Source of the DNA: an uncultured Burkholderiales bacterium
GTDB lineage: Bacteria; Pseudomonadota; Gammaproteobacteria; Burkholderiales; Burkholderiaceae_C
Assembly: GCA_903844385.1 (NCBI GenBank)
Contig: CAIMTJ010000111.1
Span: forward strand, 1 to 39,108
Direction of reading: 5' to 3'
Length of the DNA stretch: 39,108 nt
Position 1 is the first letter of the stretch, and each line of letters opens with the position of its first letter. This document shows, piece after piece, positions 1 to 8,116 of the stretch. Under the pieces are notes generated by a model. It saw nothing but the letters and a program-made list of their open reading frames with translations. It searched no databases and was not told the DNA's origin. Made by a program: the position numbers and the translations under genes.

Positions 1-1
1 G

Positions 2-268
2 ATGGGTGACTCGATTGAGATCGGTGAAGGCGCGCAAGACGTCGCCATTCACCTGCGTCTTTTAAATGCCCAAGGCGCACGTGCTCGACTCCACACCAGC
101 CCCCTTCTCCTGGCTCCAACCGAGATGGGCCTCATCGAGCATGCCATCGAGGTCAAAGAGTTCAAGATCACACCACACAGTGGCCACAGCTGGTTTTTCC
201 TTGAGCTGTATGATGAAACTGGGCGATTGAATCTCATGACCAACCCGATTTATTTTGACAAAAAATAG
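2..268 (+). CDS. C-terminal end of a metallohydrolase-like protein (partial)
   Basis: The reading frame is open from the window edge to TAG at 268, so this is the last 88 or so residues of a longer gene whose true start lies outside. The Met at position 2 is probably internal. The sequence has no signal peptide or catalytic motif. It ends in a beta-rich pattern with WFFLELYDETGRL followed by TNPIYF. That resembles the C-terminal beta-sandwich tail of CehA/McbA or PHP-type metallohydrolases, which often end in a TNPIY-like motif, but the active-site part is not visible. It converges with cysK across a 50-bp gap. The family is a tentative inference; the presence of a coding 3' end is firm. Confidence 0.45.
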   Translation: MGDSIEIGEGAQDVAIHLRLLNAQGARARLHTSPLLLAPTEMGLIEHAIEVKEFKITPHSGHSWFFLELYDETGRLNLMTNPIYFDKK

Positions 269-279
269 CTTCACCTGAA

Positions 280-312
280 ACGTTGCGCGCCCAGACTGAT
301 GTCTAGCAACGT
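280..312. terminator. Inverted repeat between convergent genes, possible bidirectional terminator
   Basis: ACGTTGC at 280-286 pairs perfectly with GCAACGT at 306-312, with a 19-nt loop. It sits exactly between the stop of the upstream gene and the stop of cysK, which converge. An A-tract (259-265) lies on one side and TTTAAA on the other, but no strong U-run follows the stem. Termination is inferred from position. Confidence 0.3.
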
Positions 313-318
313 GCTCGT

Positions 319-1293
319 TTAAAGAGGCAGACCCGCTGAATCGAAGAGCCCCTCAAAGAGGGCCGTGCTCAAGTAACGCTCACCAGAGTCGGGCAAGACC
401 ACGACAATGGTTTTACCCTTGTATTGAGGATCTTTGGCCAGGCGCAATGCCACGGCGGCGGCGGCTCCACAAGAGATGCCACACAAAATACCCTCCTCGC
501 GGGCCAGTCGTCTGGCCACTTCAATGGCCTCTTCGTTGCTCACTTGCTCGATCAAGTCGACCAAGGACATATCGAGCACGCCAGGCACAAATCCCGCACC
601 AATGCCTTGAATTTTGTGAGGTGCGGGTTTGACCTCCTGGCCCAGTCGCGTTTGGGTAAGCACTGGACTGGCAGACGGCTCCACCGCCACACTCAAAATC
701 GCTTTGCCCTGGGTCTTTTTAAGGTAACGCGTAACGCCTGTGATCGTGCCGCCAGTACCCACCCCCGAGACAAAGATATCGATTTCACCACCCGTGTCTT
801 CCCAAATCTCTGGGCCGGTGGTGGTTTCGTGAATAGCAGGGTTGGCCGGGTTTTGAAACTGCTGCAAGAGCACATATTTGGGGTCACTCGAAGCGATTTC
901 TTCGGCCTTGGCGATGGCGCCTTTCATCCCCTTGGCGCCTTCGGTGAGCACAATCTTGGCGCCATAAGCCACCAACAGTTTTCGCCGCTCGATGCTCATG
1001 GTCTCGGGCATGGTGAGCGTAATGGGTATGCCCTTGGCCGCGGCAACAAAGGCCAAGGCGATGCCGGTGTTGCCACTGGTGGGTTCGACAATTTCTTTGC
1101 CCGCTGAGAGAAGGCCTTTTTTCTGAGCATCCCAAATCATGGCCGCACCGATTCGACACTTGACCGAATAAGCCGGGTTTCGCCCTTCAATTTTGGCCAA
1201 CACCGTGGCGTGTCCTCCTTGGTTGATGCGGTTCAAGCGAACCAAGGGCGTGCGTCCAATCGAGAGTGAGTTGTCTTCAAAAATATGCGTCAT
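319..1293 (-). CDS. cysK: Cysteine synthase A (O-acetylserine sulfhydrylase)
   Basis: This is a cytoplasmic PLP enzyme that makes L-cysteine from O-acetyl-L-serine and sulfide, the last step of assimilatory cysteine synthesis. The 324-aa length is normal for CysK. The PLP lysine is K45 in the SVKCRIG motif. The substrate-binding loop PTSGNTG is at residues 71-77, and the glycine-rich cofactor phosphate loop GVGTGGT is present mid-protein. The SVKCR and PTSGNTG context fits CysK better than cystathionine beta-synthase, because no CBS domains follow. The ATG at 1293 has a GGAG Shine-Dalgarno 8 nt upstream. It is divergent from the zinc dehydrogenase and apparently monocistronic. A CysB-type regulator lies 35 kb away at 35998, but no CysB site was identified here. 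Confidence 0.95.
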   Translation of the reverse strand: MTHIFEDNSLSIGRTPLVRLNRINQGGHATVLAKIEGRNPAYSVKCRIGAAMIWDAQKKGLLSAGKEIVEPTSGNTGIALAFVAAAKGIPITLTMPETMSIERRKLLVAYGAKIVLTEGAKGMKGAIAKAEEIASSDPKYVLLQQFQNPANPAIHETTTGPEIWEDTGGEIDIFVSGVGTGGTITGVTRYLKKTQGKAILSVAVEPSASPVLTQTRLGQEVKPAPHKIQGIGAGFVPGVLDMSLVDLIEQVSNEEAIEVARRLAREEGILCGISCGAAAAVALRLAKDPQYKGKTIVVVLPDSGERYLSTALFEGLFDSAGLPL

Positions 1294-1512
1294 GTCAATG
1301 TCTCCGTTCGTGGTCCTGTGACTATAACAAGACTCTTTGGCTCATGAACCCATCGCAGGCAAGACGGGTTCAATTCATGGGTTTTCCCTAGGGGTCGACC
1401 TCCACAGAGAGCGTGAAGCTTCTCGACAACGAACAAGAGCTGGTTCACAATGGCAAACCCCTTCAATCCTCCTTGGATTGAGGATTCAACTCCTTCATCA
1501 CGGATACACACC
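1294..1512. promoter_or_regulatory. Divergent control region between cysK and the dehydrogenase
   Basis: The region must contain promoters for both flanking genes. A TATAGT element reading leftward at 1326-1321 could be the -10 for cysK, but its -35 is poor. TGAACCC (1345-1351) and GGGTTCA (1366-1372) form a 7-bp inverted repeat with a 14-nt spacer, a possible operator or hairpin. No riboswitch was recognised. A second potential ATG for the dehydrogenase lies inside the region at 1450. Confidence 0.3.
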
Positions 1513-2571
1513 ATGATCACTCAAGAACTCACCGACTGGGGTCGTCCTTTGCAACAAGCCATTCGCCCTGACCTCGTGCCACAGGGCAGTGAGGTCTTGG
1601 TCGGGGTGAAGTTCTGTGGGATTTGTCACTCTGACGTGCACATTCGAGAAGGATTTTTCGACCTCGGTGGCGGGCGAAAATTCAACATGGGGGAGCGCGG
1701 CATGAAGCTGCCCACGGTTTTGGGACATGAACCCTATGGGGTGGTCCTTGCGGCTGGGCCCGATGCTCAAAACGTCCCCCTTGGAGAGGATCGCTTGGTT
1801 TATCCGTGGACCGGTTGTGGGCACTGCCCTGTGTGCGTCTCGGGCCAAGACAACTGGTGCCAGCAGCCGCAATACATTGGCATTCAGCGCCCAGGCAGCT
1901 ATGCCACCCAGGTCTTGGTCCCCCACCCCCGATATTTGGTCGATGCCAGCGGGATTGAGCCGAGTTTTGCTCCCATCCTGGCTTGCTCGGGTCTCACCAC
2001 CTACAGTGCCATTCAAAAGCTTTTGCCCACCTCCCCCGACCATTGGATCGTGGTGATGGGTGCTGGTGGCCTGGGGCTGATGGCCGTGGCCATCCTCAAG
2101 GCGCTCGGACACGAGAGCATTGCCGTGTGTGAAATCGATGAAAGCAAGTGGCCCAGTGCCCTGGCGATGGGCGCCAAGGCCACCTTCAACCCCAGTGATG
2201 AAAGCTGTCTGCAGTCTCTGAAAGCCTTGCCCATGGGCATTCACGGGGTGCTTGATTTTGTGGGTGCCCCCAACACCGCCAGCCTGGGTATCGCCTCACT
2301 CAGAAAAGGCGGGCGCTATGTGATCGTCGGTCTTTTTGGGGGAGAGTTGCCCATTTCTCTGGTCACCTTGGCCCAACGGGCTGTTTCGATCATGGGCAGT
2401 TATGTGGGCTCTTTACAAGAATTGCATGAAGTGGTGGCGCTGGCCAAAAGCGGGCATCTCAAATCCATCCCAACCCAGACTTGTGCGATGTCGGAGATTT
2501 CCTCCGTCTTGGATCGTCTCTTGGCCGGCACGGTCCAAGGCCGCATCGTCGCTCAAATGCAGACCCCTTGA
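1513..2571 (+). CDS. Zinc-dependent alcohol dehydrogenase family protein
   Basis: This is a medium-chain dehydrogenase/reductase that should oxidise an alcohol or reduce an aldehyde with NAD(P) in the cytoplasm. From the ATG at 1513 it is 352 aa. The catalytic zinc ligands are C38 (in CGICHSD) and the GHE motif at H72. The structural zinc cysteines are C102, C105, C108 and C116. The Rossmann segment contains GAGGLGLMA. An in-frame ATG at 1450 would add 21 residues (373 aa). I prefer 1513 because the GroES-like domain of the family begins close to it, but neither start has a clear Shine-Dalgarno. The substrate cannot be read from sequence, and no operon partner is evident. Confidence 0.85.
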   Translation: MITQELTDWGRPLQQAIRPDLVPQGSEVLVGVKFCGICHSDVHIREGFFDLGGGRKFNMGERGMKLPTVLGHEPYGVVLAAGPDAQNVPLGEDRLVYPWTGCGHCPVCVSGQDNWCQQPQYIGIQRPGSYATQVLVPHPRYLVDASGIEPSFAPILACSGLTTYSAIQKLLPTSPDHWIVVMGAGGLGLMAVAILKALGHESIAVCEIDESKWPSALAMGAKATFNPSDESCLQSLKALPMGIHGVLDFVGAPNTASLGIASLRKGGRYVIVGLFGGELPISLVTLAQRAVSIMGSYVGSLQELHEVVALAKSGHLKSIPTQTCAMSEISSVLDRLLAGTVQGRIVAQMQTP

Positions 2572-2630
2572 GAGACAAGCGTTGCCCTACAATTGAGACT
2601 GCTTGACCTTTTGAGACCACTCTTCCTACT

Positions 2631-4784
2631 ATGCAAGACATGACCGGCAAAGATTTCCTTGTTCACGTGACCGCCCAAGCTCTCGCGGCTCGTTTGGCGC
2701 CACTTTGTCTGTGCGCTGGCTTACTTTGGGCTGCAATCCCCTCGGGTTGGGCACAAGATGCAGCGGCTGCACCGGCCAAGACTCCCCCCATTGATTTGAG
2801 CCGCTACGCTGGTCCTTCGGGCTTGGATTTAACAGGTCGCGATCTGAGCTTGAGTCCTAGCCAAGACCTGTTCAAATCGATGAATGGCCAGTGGCTCAAG
2901 ACCACAGAGATCCCCAGTGACAAATCCTCCTATGGCACGTTCATGGAGTTGCGCGATCTCTCGGATCAACGCCTTCAAACCCTCATCACCGAGCTGCAAG
3001 ACAAAAAACACCGTCACACGGCCTCCGAGGCCAAAGTGGCTCGTTTTTTTGAAACCTTCATCGACACCTTGACCATTGATCGCCAAGGACTCACCCCACT
3101 TCGCAGTCAACTCAAGGCCATTGAGGGCATCCAATCGGTGAGGGATTTGGTCCAATACTTGGGCGCCAATTTATACCGCATCAACTCCCCCTTGGAGATT
3201 GGCATCTCGCCTGATGAAAAAGAGCCCACCGTCAACCGCACCATCATTGCCCAAGGGGGCTTGGGAATGCCCGACCGGGATTACTATTTGAAAGCCGATG
3301 ACGCGCGATTGGCCAACGCCAAAGCCCAATATCTGGTCTACCTGAGCACACTGGCTCAACTGAAAACGGACCCCCTGCACACCGGCTCGCCCAGTCCCAG
3401 TGACATGGAGCAAGCGCAACGGGTGTTGGCCTTGGAGAGCAAGATTGCGCAGGTTCACTGGAGTCGCATCCAAAACCGTGACACTTTGAAGCGCTACAAC
3501 CCGATGAGCCTTGAGCAATTGCAGCAATCCGCCAGTGCTTGGGACTGGGCTCTTTATCTCCAAAGCGCCCATTTGGGCAAGGTCAAGCGCGTGATCGTCT
3601 CTCAGCCCGATGCGATTGAACAAATTGCCCAATTGTTGCTCAAAGAGCCCTTGCAAGACTGGAAGGATTACTTGACGCTTCAAGCTCTGAACTTGAACGC
3701 GTCGGTTTTACCCAAGGTTTTCAGACAAGCCCACTTTGAGTTTTACGGCAAAGTGCTCTCGGGTGCCAAGTCCCCCTTGCCGCGATGGCAAGAGGGCATT
3801 CAAGCGCTCAATCACACCTTGGGTGAAGACATTGGCAAACTCTATGTGGCTCGATATTTCAGCGCCCAAGACAAAGCCCATGTCCAATCTTTGGTGGCCG
3901 ACTTGATGCAGGCTTACAAGGTCTCCATTGACTCGCTTTCTTGGATGAGCGCAGCGACCAAACAAAGGGCCCAAGAAAAATTGGCCACCTACACGATCAA
4001 AATTGGATACCCCGATCGTTTCCGAGACTATTCGGCTCTACAGATCAAGGCAGCCAACGCCCTGGGCAACCGGGAGAGATCGCTGGCGTTCGAATATGCC
4101 CGAGCGGTGGCCAAGGTGGACGGCCCAGTTGACAAAACTGAGTGGCACATGAACGCACAAACCGTGAACGCCTATTACAACCCCACACAAAACGAGATTG
4201 TGTTTCCTGCCGCCATCTTGCAGCCCCCGTTTTTCAACGCCAAAGCAGACGATGCGGTGAACTATGGCGGTATTGGTGCGGTGATCGGCCACGAGATCAG
4301 CCACGGCTTTGATGACCAAGGCTCTCAGTATGATGGCCTGGGCAAACTCAACAATTGGTGGACCCCCGAGGACCGCAGTGCCTTTGAAAAAGTCACTCTC
4401 GCCTTGGTCAATCAGTACGATGCCTATGAACCCATCCCCGGCGCACACGTGAAGGGCCAACTCACCTTGGGTGAGAATATTGCTGACCTCTCGGGCTTGC
4501 AAATCGCCTTCAAGGCCTACCAAGCGCACCTGGGCGCTAAACCCTCCCCCGTGATCGATGGCTTGACGGGCGAGCAGCGCTTTTTCCTGGGATTTGCACA
4601 AGTTTGGCGCAGCAAAAGCCGTGAACAAGCCTTGCTTCGACAAGTCACCACCGACCCGCATTCACCCCCCGAATTCCGTGCCAATGGAGCGGCGATCAAC
4701 CATGACGCCTTTCAAGAGGCCTTCAAGACAAAGCCCGGTGACGGCATGTACAAGGCACCTCAGGACAGAATACGGCTTTGGTAA
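2631..4784 (+). CDS. M13 family zinc metalloendopeptidase (neprilysin/PepO type), exported
   Basis: This is a 717-aa secreted or periplasmic zinc peptidase that should cleave small peptides. A hydrophobic N-terminal segment ending near GWAQDA looks like a signal peptide. The large N-terminal M13 domain is followed by the conserved VNAYYNP segment. The zinc site HEISH is at residues 554-558, within GHEISHGFDDQG. The third ligand motif ENIAD is at 615-619. The protein ends in RIRLW, matching the family's Arg-x-Trp end, so it is full length. It follows the dehydrogenase by 59 bp on the same strand and could be cotranscribed, though no functional link is obvious. The start has only a weak Shine-Dalgarno, and an in-frame ATG at 2640 is possible. 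Confidence 0.93.
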   Translation: MQDMTGKDFLVHVTAQALAARLAPLCLCAGLLWAAIPSGWAQDAAAAPAKTPPIDLSRYAGPSGLDLTGRDLSLSPSQDLFKSMNGQWLKTTEIPSDKSSYGTFMELRDLSDQRLQTLITELQDKKHRHTASEAKVARFFETFIDTLTIDRQGLTPLRSQLKAIEGIQSVRDLVQYLGANLYRINSPLEIGISPDEKEPTVNRTIIAQGGLGMPDRDYYLKADDARLANAKAQYLVYLSTLAQLKTDPLHTGSPSPSDMEQAQRVLALESKIAQVHWSRIQNRDTLKRYNPMSLEQLQQSASAWDWALYLQSAHLGKVKRVIVSQPDAIEQIAQLLLKEPLQDWKDYLTLQALNLNASVLPKVFRQAHFEFYGKVLSGAKSPLPRWQEGIQALNHTLGEDIGKLYVARYFSAQDKAHVQSLVADLMQAYKVSIDSLSWMSAATKQRAQEKLATYTIKIGYPDRFRDYSALQIKAANALGNRERSLAFEYARAVAKVDGPVDKTEWHMNAQTVNAYYNPTQNEIVFPAAILQPPFFNAKADDAVNYGGIGAVIGHEISHGFDDQGSQYDGLGKLNNWWTPEDRSAFEKVTLALVNQYDAYEPIPGAHVKGQLTLGENIADLSGLQIAFKAYQAHLGAKPSPVIDGLTGEQRFFLGFAQVWRSKSREQALLRQVTTDPHSPPEFRANGAAINHDAFQEAFKTKPGDGMYKAPQDRIRLW

Positions 4785-4810
4785 TGTGCAAAAGTTGAAA
4801 AAAGCGCAGT

Positions 4811-4836
4811 ATTCAAGAGCGCTTGAACTCTTGAAT
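4811..4836. terminator. Hairpin after the M13 peptidase gene
   Basis: ATTCAAGAG at 4811-4819 pairs perfectly over 9 bp with CTCTTGAAT at 4828-4836 around an 8-nt loop, 27 bp after the stop. It has no immediate U-run. GCGCTTTTTT follows near 4871 and can pair with AAAAAAGCGC near 4798, giving a larger cruciform-like structure. It is a plausible but unproven terminator. Confidence 0.4.
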
Positions 4837-4978
4837 TCAGCGTCGATAGGCCTCATGTCGTCAAGATGAAGCGCTTTTTTACTCATCAATGACACCCTCG
4901 AGTTCATCCCTTTCGCGCCTTGCCCAGAGGGCAAGCTTTAAAATACCGGGTACTTGCAATCAGACAAAGGAATCACCC

Positions 4979-5344
4979 ATGAAAAATACCACTTTCTTGT
5001 GCGGCTTGAGCGTAGCGGCCCTGCTCCTGGGCTGCGCGGGCGCCACTTATCGCCCCATTGTGGACACCCAGGGGCTTGACTTGAACCGCTACGAGGCTGA
5101 CCTTCAAAGCTGCCAGCAGTATGCCCGGCAAACTGCCGATGGCGTGACCTCTGCAGCCGTGGGTGCTGTGGCCGGGGCTGCTTTGGGCTCGGTTTTGGCG
5201 GGTATTGCCGGTGGAGACCGACGCGCGAGCGGCAGTTTTGCGGCGATTGAAGGCGGCATCATCGGGGGTGCGAGCGGTGAGACCAACCAGCGCAACATCA
5301 TCCGTCGTTGTTTGGCTGGTCGAGGCTACCGGGTTCTTCAGTAA
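4979..5344 (+). CDS. Glycine-zipper outer-membrane lipoprotein (small)
   Basis: This is a 121-aa predicted lipoprotein. A short N-terminal hydrophobic segment ends in a lipobox-like LLLGC around residue 18. The mature part starts with ATYRPIVDTQG, followed by a Cys-containing stretch and a glycine/alanine-rich zipper segment (AAVGAVAGAALGSVLAGIAGG). Glycine zippers of this kind occur in Omp/SlyB-like envelope proteins and can insert in or pack against membranes. The start at 4979 is supported by AAAGGA 8 nt upstream. A longer in-frame start at 4889 is rejected because it would bury the lipobox. Exact function unknown; envelope maintenance or stress is the usual inference. Confidence 0.85.
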   Translation: MKNTTFLCGLSVAALLLGCAGATYRPIVDTQGLDLNRYEADLQSCQQYARQTADGVTSAAVGAVAGAALGSVLAGIAGGDRRASGSFAAIEGGIIGGASGETNQRNIIRRCLAGRGYRVLQ

Positions 5345-5440
5345 TCACCGCCTGGGCTCAACTTGGGTGCAGTGGGTGGCCAACTCACTGGAGCATGGGT
5401 TGCATTCGCTTAGACAGTATTTTGAGCCTGAAGGCTCAGA

Positions 5441-5731
5441 TCATGCGCCTTCGATGATGCGGATGTCTCGCTGTGCGCCGTCTCCCAAGGCCGCCAAGGC
5501 GGTGGCGTATTGTTCACTGTCGTGAACGGCCACGGCCTGGGCAACACTGTCAAACTCAATGAGCACCACACGCTCGTGCAGGCCGATTTCATAGACTTGA
5601 CTGGGCATGCCACGAGCGAGGAATTTGCCACCACCGGCCAAGATGGCAGGACCGGCCAATCGGCCGTACTCAGCCATTGCTTCTGGTTTTGAAATGGAAC
5701 GGTAGGTAGCAACCCAATAAGCTTTTGCCAT
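5441..5731 (-). CDS. DUF1330 family protein
   Basis: This is a 96-aa cytoplasmic protein of the DUF1330 family, a small ferredoxin-like (dimeric alpha/beta barrel) fold. The opening MAKAYWVATYRSI, the GPAILAGGGKFLARG block and the VVLIEFDSVAQAVA block are the diagnostic parts. Family members have no established reaction. Length is typical. It lies alone between two genes on the opposite strand, 96 bp after the lipoprotein stop (convergent), and is probably monocistronic. Confidence 0.88.
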   Translation of the reverse strand: MAKAYWVATYRSISKPEAMAEYGRLAGPAILAGGGKFLARGMPSQVYEIGLHERVVLIEFDSVAQAVAVHDSEQYATALAALGDGAQRDIRIIEGA

Positions 5732-5850
5732 GTCTAGTCTCCTGCGGTGTTGACGATGGAATCATTCTAAGCTGAAACTTTCAGGCGGTGAGACCAAACC
5801 AAGCTCTGAAGACATCCCACCCCCCACACGCAGAGTCGTGTGGATTCGAA

Positions 5851-5880
5851 CACAGTCGGGCACAGTCGGGCACAGTCGGA
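5851..5880. repeat. 10-bp tandem repeat, three copies
   Basis: CACAGTCGGG is repeated at 5851-5860, 5861-5870 and 5871-5880, with a single final-base change in the last copy. It lies about 100 bp upstream of the DUF1439 gene in an otherwise featureless 247-bp gap (5732-5978). Such a tract can change copy number by slippage and would then alter promoter spacing. Confidence 0.85.
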
Positions 5881-5978
5881 TCAGTTCCATCTCGAAGCTT
5901 CATGCGTTAAGATGGCCAAAGCCCCCAAAAATGGCAACAGGGTTCGTTTTTTTTAATTATCTTTTGCGATTGCTGACC

Positions 5979-6464
5979 ATGACCTTGACTAGGATTCGTA
6001 TTGTGCTGCTCAGTTTATGCCTGCTTGGATTTTCAAGCTTGAGTGCGGCGTTTTCACTGCCCATCCCCAAAGGCGTGATCGACAAAGCCTTGGAGAGCAA
6101 ATTCCCCAAAGAGCGTTACGGCATCAAACTTGAAAGCCCTGTGACTCGCTTCAAAGCCGATGTTCAAAAGGTGGAGTTGTGCGGTGTGTGGCGCTTGAAA
6201 TTGCCGGCCAAGAGTGGGGAGTTTTGTGTGGACTTTCGCCCCCTGTGGAACAAGGAAAAGGGTGACATTGAATTGTCGGCCTTGAACATTTTGAAGCTCA
6301 CTGCGGGCAGCGATCAAGAACTGCCCAGTCAAACCGCCCAGTTGCTCAATGCCATGGTCTTGCCTGTTTTAGACGGCAGTGCTCTCTACCACGTCCCCGA
6401 CATGGTGGGCAAACGCCTAGAGTCCTTGAGAATTGACACCAATGCATTTGAACTCGTTTTTTAA
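5979..6464 (+). CDS. DUF1439 family exported protein
   Basis: This 161-aa protein has an N-terminal signal sequence (basic TRIR then a leucine-rich core ending SLSAAFS). The remainder has the DUF1439 pattern: a stretch predicted to bind along a groove, with VEL-CGVWRL and a two-Cys pair. The family includes E. coli YceB-like lipoproteins of unknown function, but this copy lacks an obvious lipobox Cys, so it is more likely periplasmic. The ATG at 5979 is chosen because the signal peptide begins there; the open frame extends 47 codons upstream without signal-like sequence. No good Shine-Dalgarno precedes it. The downstream exported-protein gene overlaps its last 23 bp, suggesting cotranscription. 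Confidence 0.72.
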   Translation: MTLTRIRIVLLSLCLLGFSSLSAAFSLPIPKGVIDKALESKFPKERYGIKLESPVTRFKADVQKVELCGVWRLKLPAKSGEFCVDFRPLWNKEKGDIELSALNILKLTAGSDQELPSQTAQLLNAMVLPVLDGSALYHVPDMVGKRLESLRIDTNAFELVF

Positions 6465-6918
6465 GCGTCGAGACTTCAATGCTCTCACGGCTGGCTTGAC
6501 CTGCTGGTCTTGGGCAGGAACGGGTGGGGCCATTTGCACCCTGGTGCTCATGGTTTTATCGCCTGCCCAAGCCGCCAAAAAATACACCCTGTATCAATGC
6601 GGAAGCCAAACCAATTTGGACAACTGCACACAAACCTGCGTCCAAGCCAATCGCTATGACCCCATCACCATTGAGTTCATACCGCGAGAAATGAGTGGCG
6701 AAGTGATTGCCAAAAAACACATCTTGGGGGGCATTGTGGCGAGTACCTTCAAAGGCTGCAGCATCTTTGATGAAGAGAGCTGGAACTGTAAAGAAGAGAT
6801 CGATATTGGGGACTTGCACTTGGTCATCAAAAATGCATTGACCAATGAGCTCTACACCTCCATTGAGGTGGCATCCAACCGCAGGGTGACCTCGTCGTGC
6901 GCAAAACCAAACCCCTAG
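6442..6918 (+). CDS. Unrecognised small Cys-containing exported protein
   Basis: This predicted 158-aa protein has an N-terminal basic region, a hydrophobic segment and a cleavage-like SPAQAAK site near residue 45. The mature part holds about six cysteines (YQCGS, DNCTQTC, KGCSIF, WNCKEE, SSCAK), which suggests periplasmic disulfides. I do not recognise the family. The ATG at 6442 overlaps the end of the DUF1439 gene by 23 bp; a TTG at 6433 is an alternative. The overlap suggests translation linked to its neighbour. It converges with the next gene across 51 bp. Confidence 0.6.
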   Translation: MHLNSFFKRRDFNALTAGLTCWSWAGTGGAICTLVLMVLSPAQAAKKYTLYQCGSQTNLDNCTQTCVQANRYDPITIEFIPREMSGEVIAKKHILGGIVASTFKGCSIFDEESWNCKEEIDIGDLHLVIKNALTNELYTSIEVASNRRVTSSCAKPNP

Positions 6919-6969
6919 CGCTCAGCGGGTCATCAAGCCCGTGGCCAGCGTGTTCAATGCATCAGTTGT

Positions 6970-7437
6970 TCAATTGGACGGACACATCTTTTTGATGATG
7001 TCGCTTTGGCCAGTGAGGACGGATTCGATCACTTTGAAGTCCACACTTTTGGCAAAATAGGCCTCAATCAACGTGTGGGTGATGGCAATTTTGTTGTACA
7101 AATCCAGGTTAATGGGTTTGCCAACCACAAAATGCTGTTCTTGCCAGATGACTGAGCAGGTCTCTTGTGCAGAAGCTTTCTCAAGGGGCGCCACCACCTC
7201 TTTGCTGTACTTGTCCTTGCAGTACTCGCGAATCACGGCCACCGCAGTCTCGTTTTTGCTGCCATCGCCTTTGAGCACTTTCAAACGCTCCTTGAAGCAC
7301 TCATCGTAATTGGAGTAACTTTGTGACTTGTTGATTTGCCCCCAAGCCGCGAGCGTGCAGCACTGCAGTGCCACCATGATGCCCAAAAGCAAGACACGCC
7401 GCAAAGACTCCGTCCTCGAATTCATGATGCAGTTCAT
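6970..7437 (-). CDS. Unrecognised small exported protein
   Basis: This is a 155-aa protein from the ATG at 7437, chosen because GGAG lies 6 nt upstream. Longer (7467, 7443) and shorter (7425) in-frame starts exist. Residues 1-35 look like a signal peptide (SLRRVLLLGIMVALQCC, cleavage near AAWGQ). The mature part is rich in Lys, Asp and Glu with four spaced cysteines (DECFK, REYCKDK, ETCSV, KKMCPSN), consistent with disulfides in the periplasm. No family recognised. Same strand and similar style as the next lipoprotein gene, from which it is separated by 202 bp with no other gene. Confidence 0.6.
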   Translation of the reverse strand: MNCIMNSRTESLRRVLLLGIMVALQCCTLAAWGQINKSQSYSNYDECFKERLKVLKGDGSKNETAVAVIREYCKDKYSKEVVAPLEKASAQETCSVIWQEQHFVVGKPINLDLYNKIAITHTLIEAYFAKSVDFKVIESVLTGQSDIIKKMCPSN

Positions 7438-7639
7438 TGACATCTCCGTTGTTGAACGCCAAGCCATTGGATTTTGCGCTGAGGTTGTTCAGGCCGATGG
7501 GCTTCTAAGCCAAGGGGGTTTCAACGTGCCCCAATTTTCACTTCGCACCCCAACACCACCCACAAGCGGCCTTCGGCGCCCCCCAGAATTGGTCGACCTC
7601 TCTCGATTATCGACCAAAATCGGCCCTTTGGCGCCACCC

Positions 7640-8116
7640 TCAATGCTTATTCGAGCGTTGACACTGGCCACTGAAGATCGAATGAGTTTGAATCTTGAGG
7701 GAATTGCTCAAAGCGGTTCTTTTGATCTCGACAGTGACCTGTAAATTTTGGCGGTTCAGGTCAAAATCCTCTTCAAAACTTTTCTTGATCGCTTTGTCCT
7801 TGGACTTGGGGTGATCCTGCACCCCACAATGAATGTGGTGTTCCTCCCATTGGTCACACATGACGGCGTTGAGCGTTTGCTGAATCAGGGAAAAGTGACG
7901 TCGTGCGTCCAGTGTGGTGTCCTCAGTCTGAACCACCCCAAAGCGATCGGTCTGGGTGTGGTTCACCTCCGTGCCTTGGCAATCGAGCTCAAAACTCACC
8001 TCTTGCTGAGAGCATGAACTGAGCACCAGTGCACACCAGCACAGCGAAAAAACCAGGCCTGCAGGGTGTAGACCCCTGCCCTCAAAGCGTGCAATGACGC
8101 TCAAGTCTCTCCTCAC
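7640..8116 (-). CDS. Putative small lipoprotein, unrecognised
   Basis: This is up to 158 aa. The N-terminus carries a hydrophobic run (GLVFSLCWCALVLSSC) with a lipobox-like LSSC, so it is probably a lipoprotein. The mature domain has spaced cysteines (ELDCQG, VMCDQW, IHCGV, GQCQR) and is hydrophilic. The GTG at 8116 overlaps the stop of the upstream ThDP-enzyme gene (GTGA). An in-frame TTG at 8104 has AGGAG 4-5 nt upstream and is a serious alternative start, shortening the protein by four residues. Function unknown; the overlap says only that it is probably transcribed with the enzyme gene. Confidence 0.55.
   Translation of the reverse strand: MRRDLSVIARFEGRGLHPAGLVFSLCWCALVLSSCSQQEVSFELDCQGTEVNHTQTDRFGVVQTEDTTLDARRHFSLIQQTLNAVMCDQWEEHHIHCGVQDHPKSKDKAIKKSFEEDFDLNRQNLQVTVEIKRTALSNSLKIQTHSIFSGQCQRSNKH

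Noticed and set aside
424-1107. Long + strand ORF opposite cysK
   Set aside because: It is antisense to a clear cysK with intact PLP motifs, has a composition typical of a codon-bias shadow, and matches no family.
1345-1372. T-box or riboswitch leader of cysK or the dehydrogenase
   Set aside because: Only a simple 7-bp inverted repeat; no T-box motif or recognised aptamer, and these leaders are rare in betaproteobacteria.
7328-7744. 138-codon + strand ORF between two exported-protein genes
   Set aside because: It overlaps the 5' end of one and the 3' end of the other in antisense; the minus-strand genes have signal peptides and better starts.
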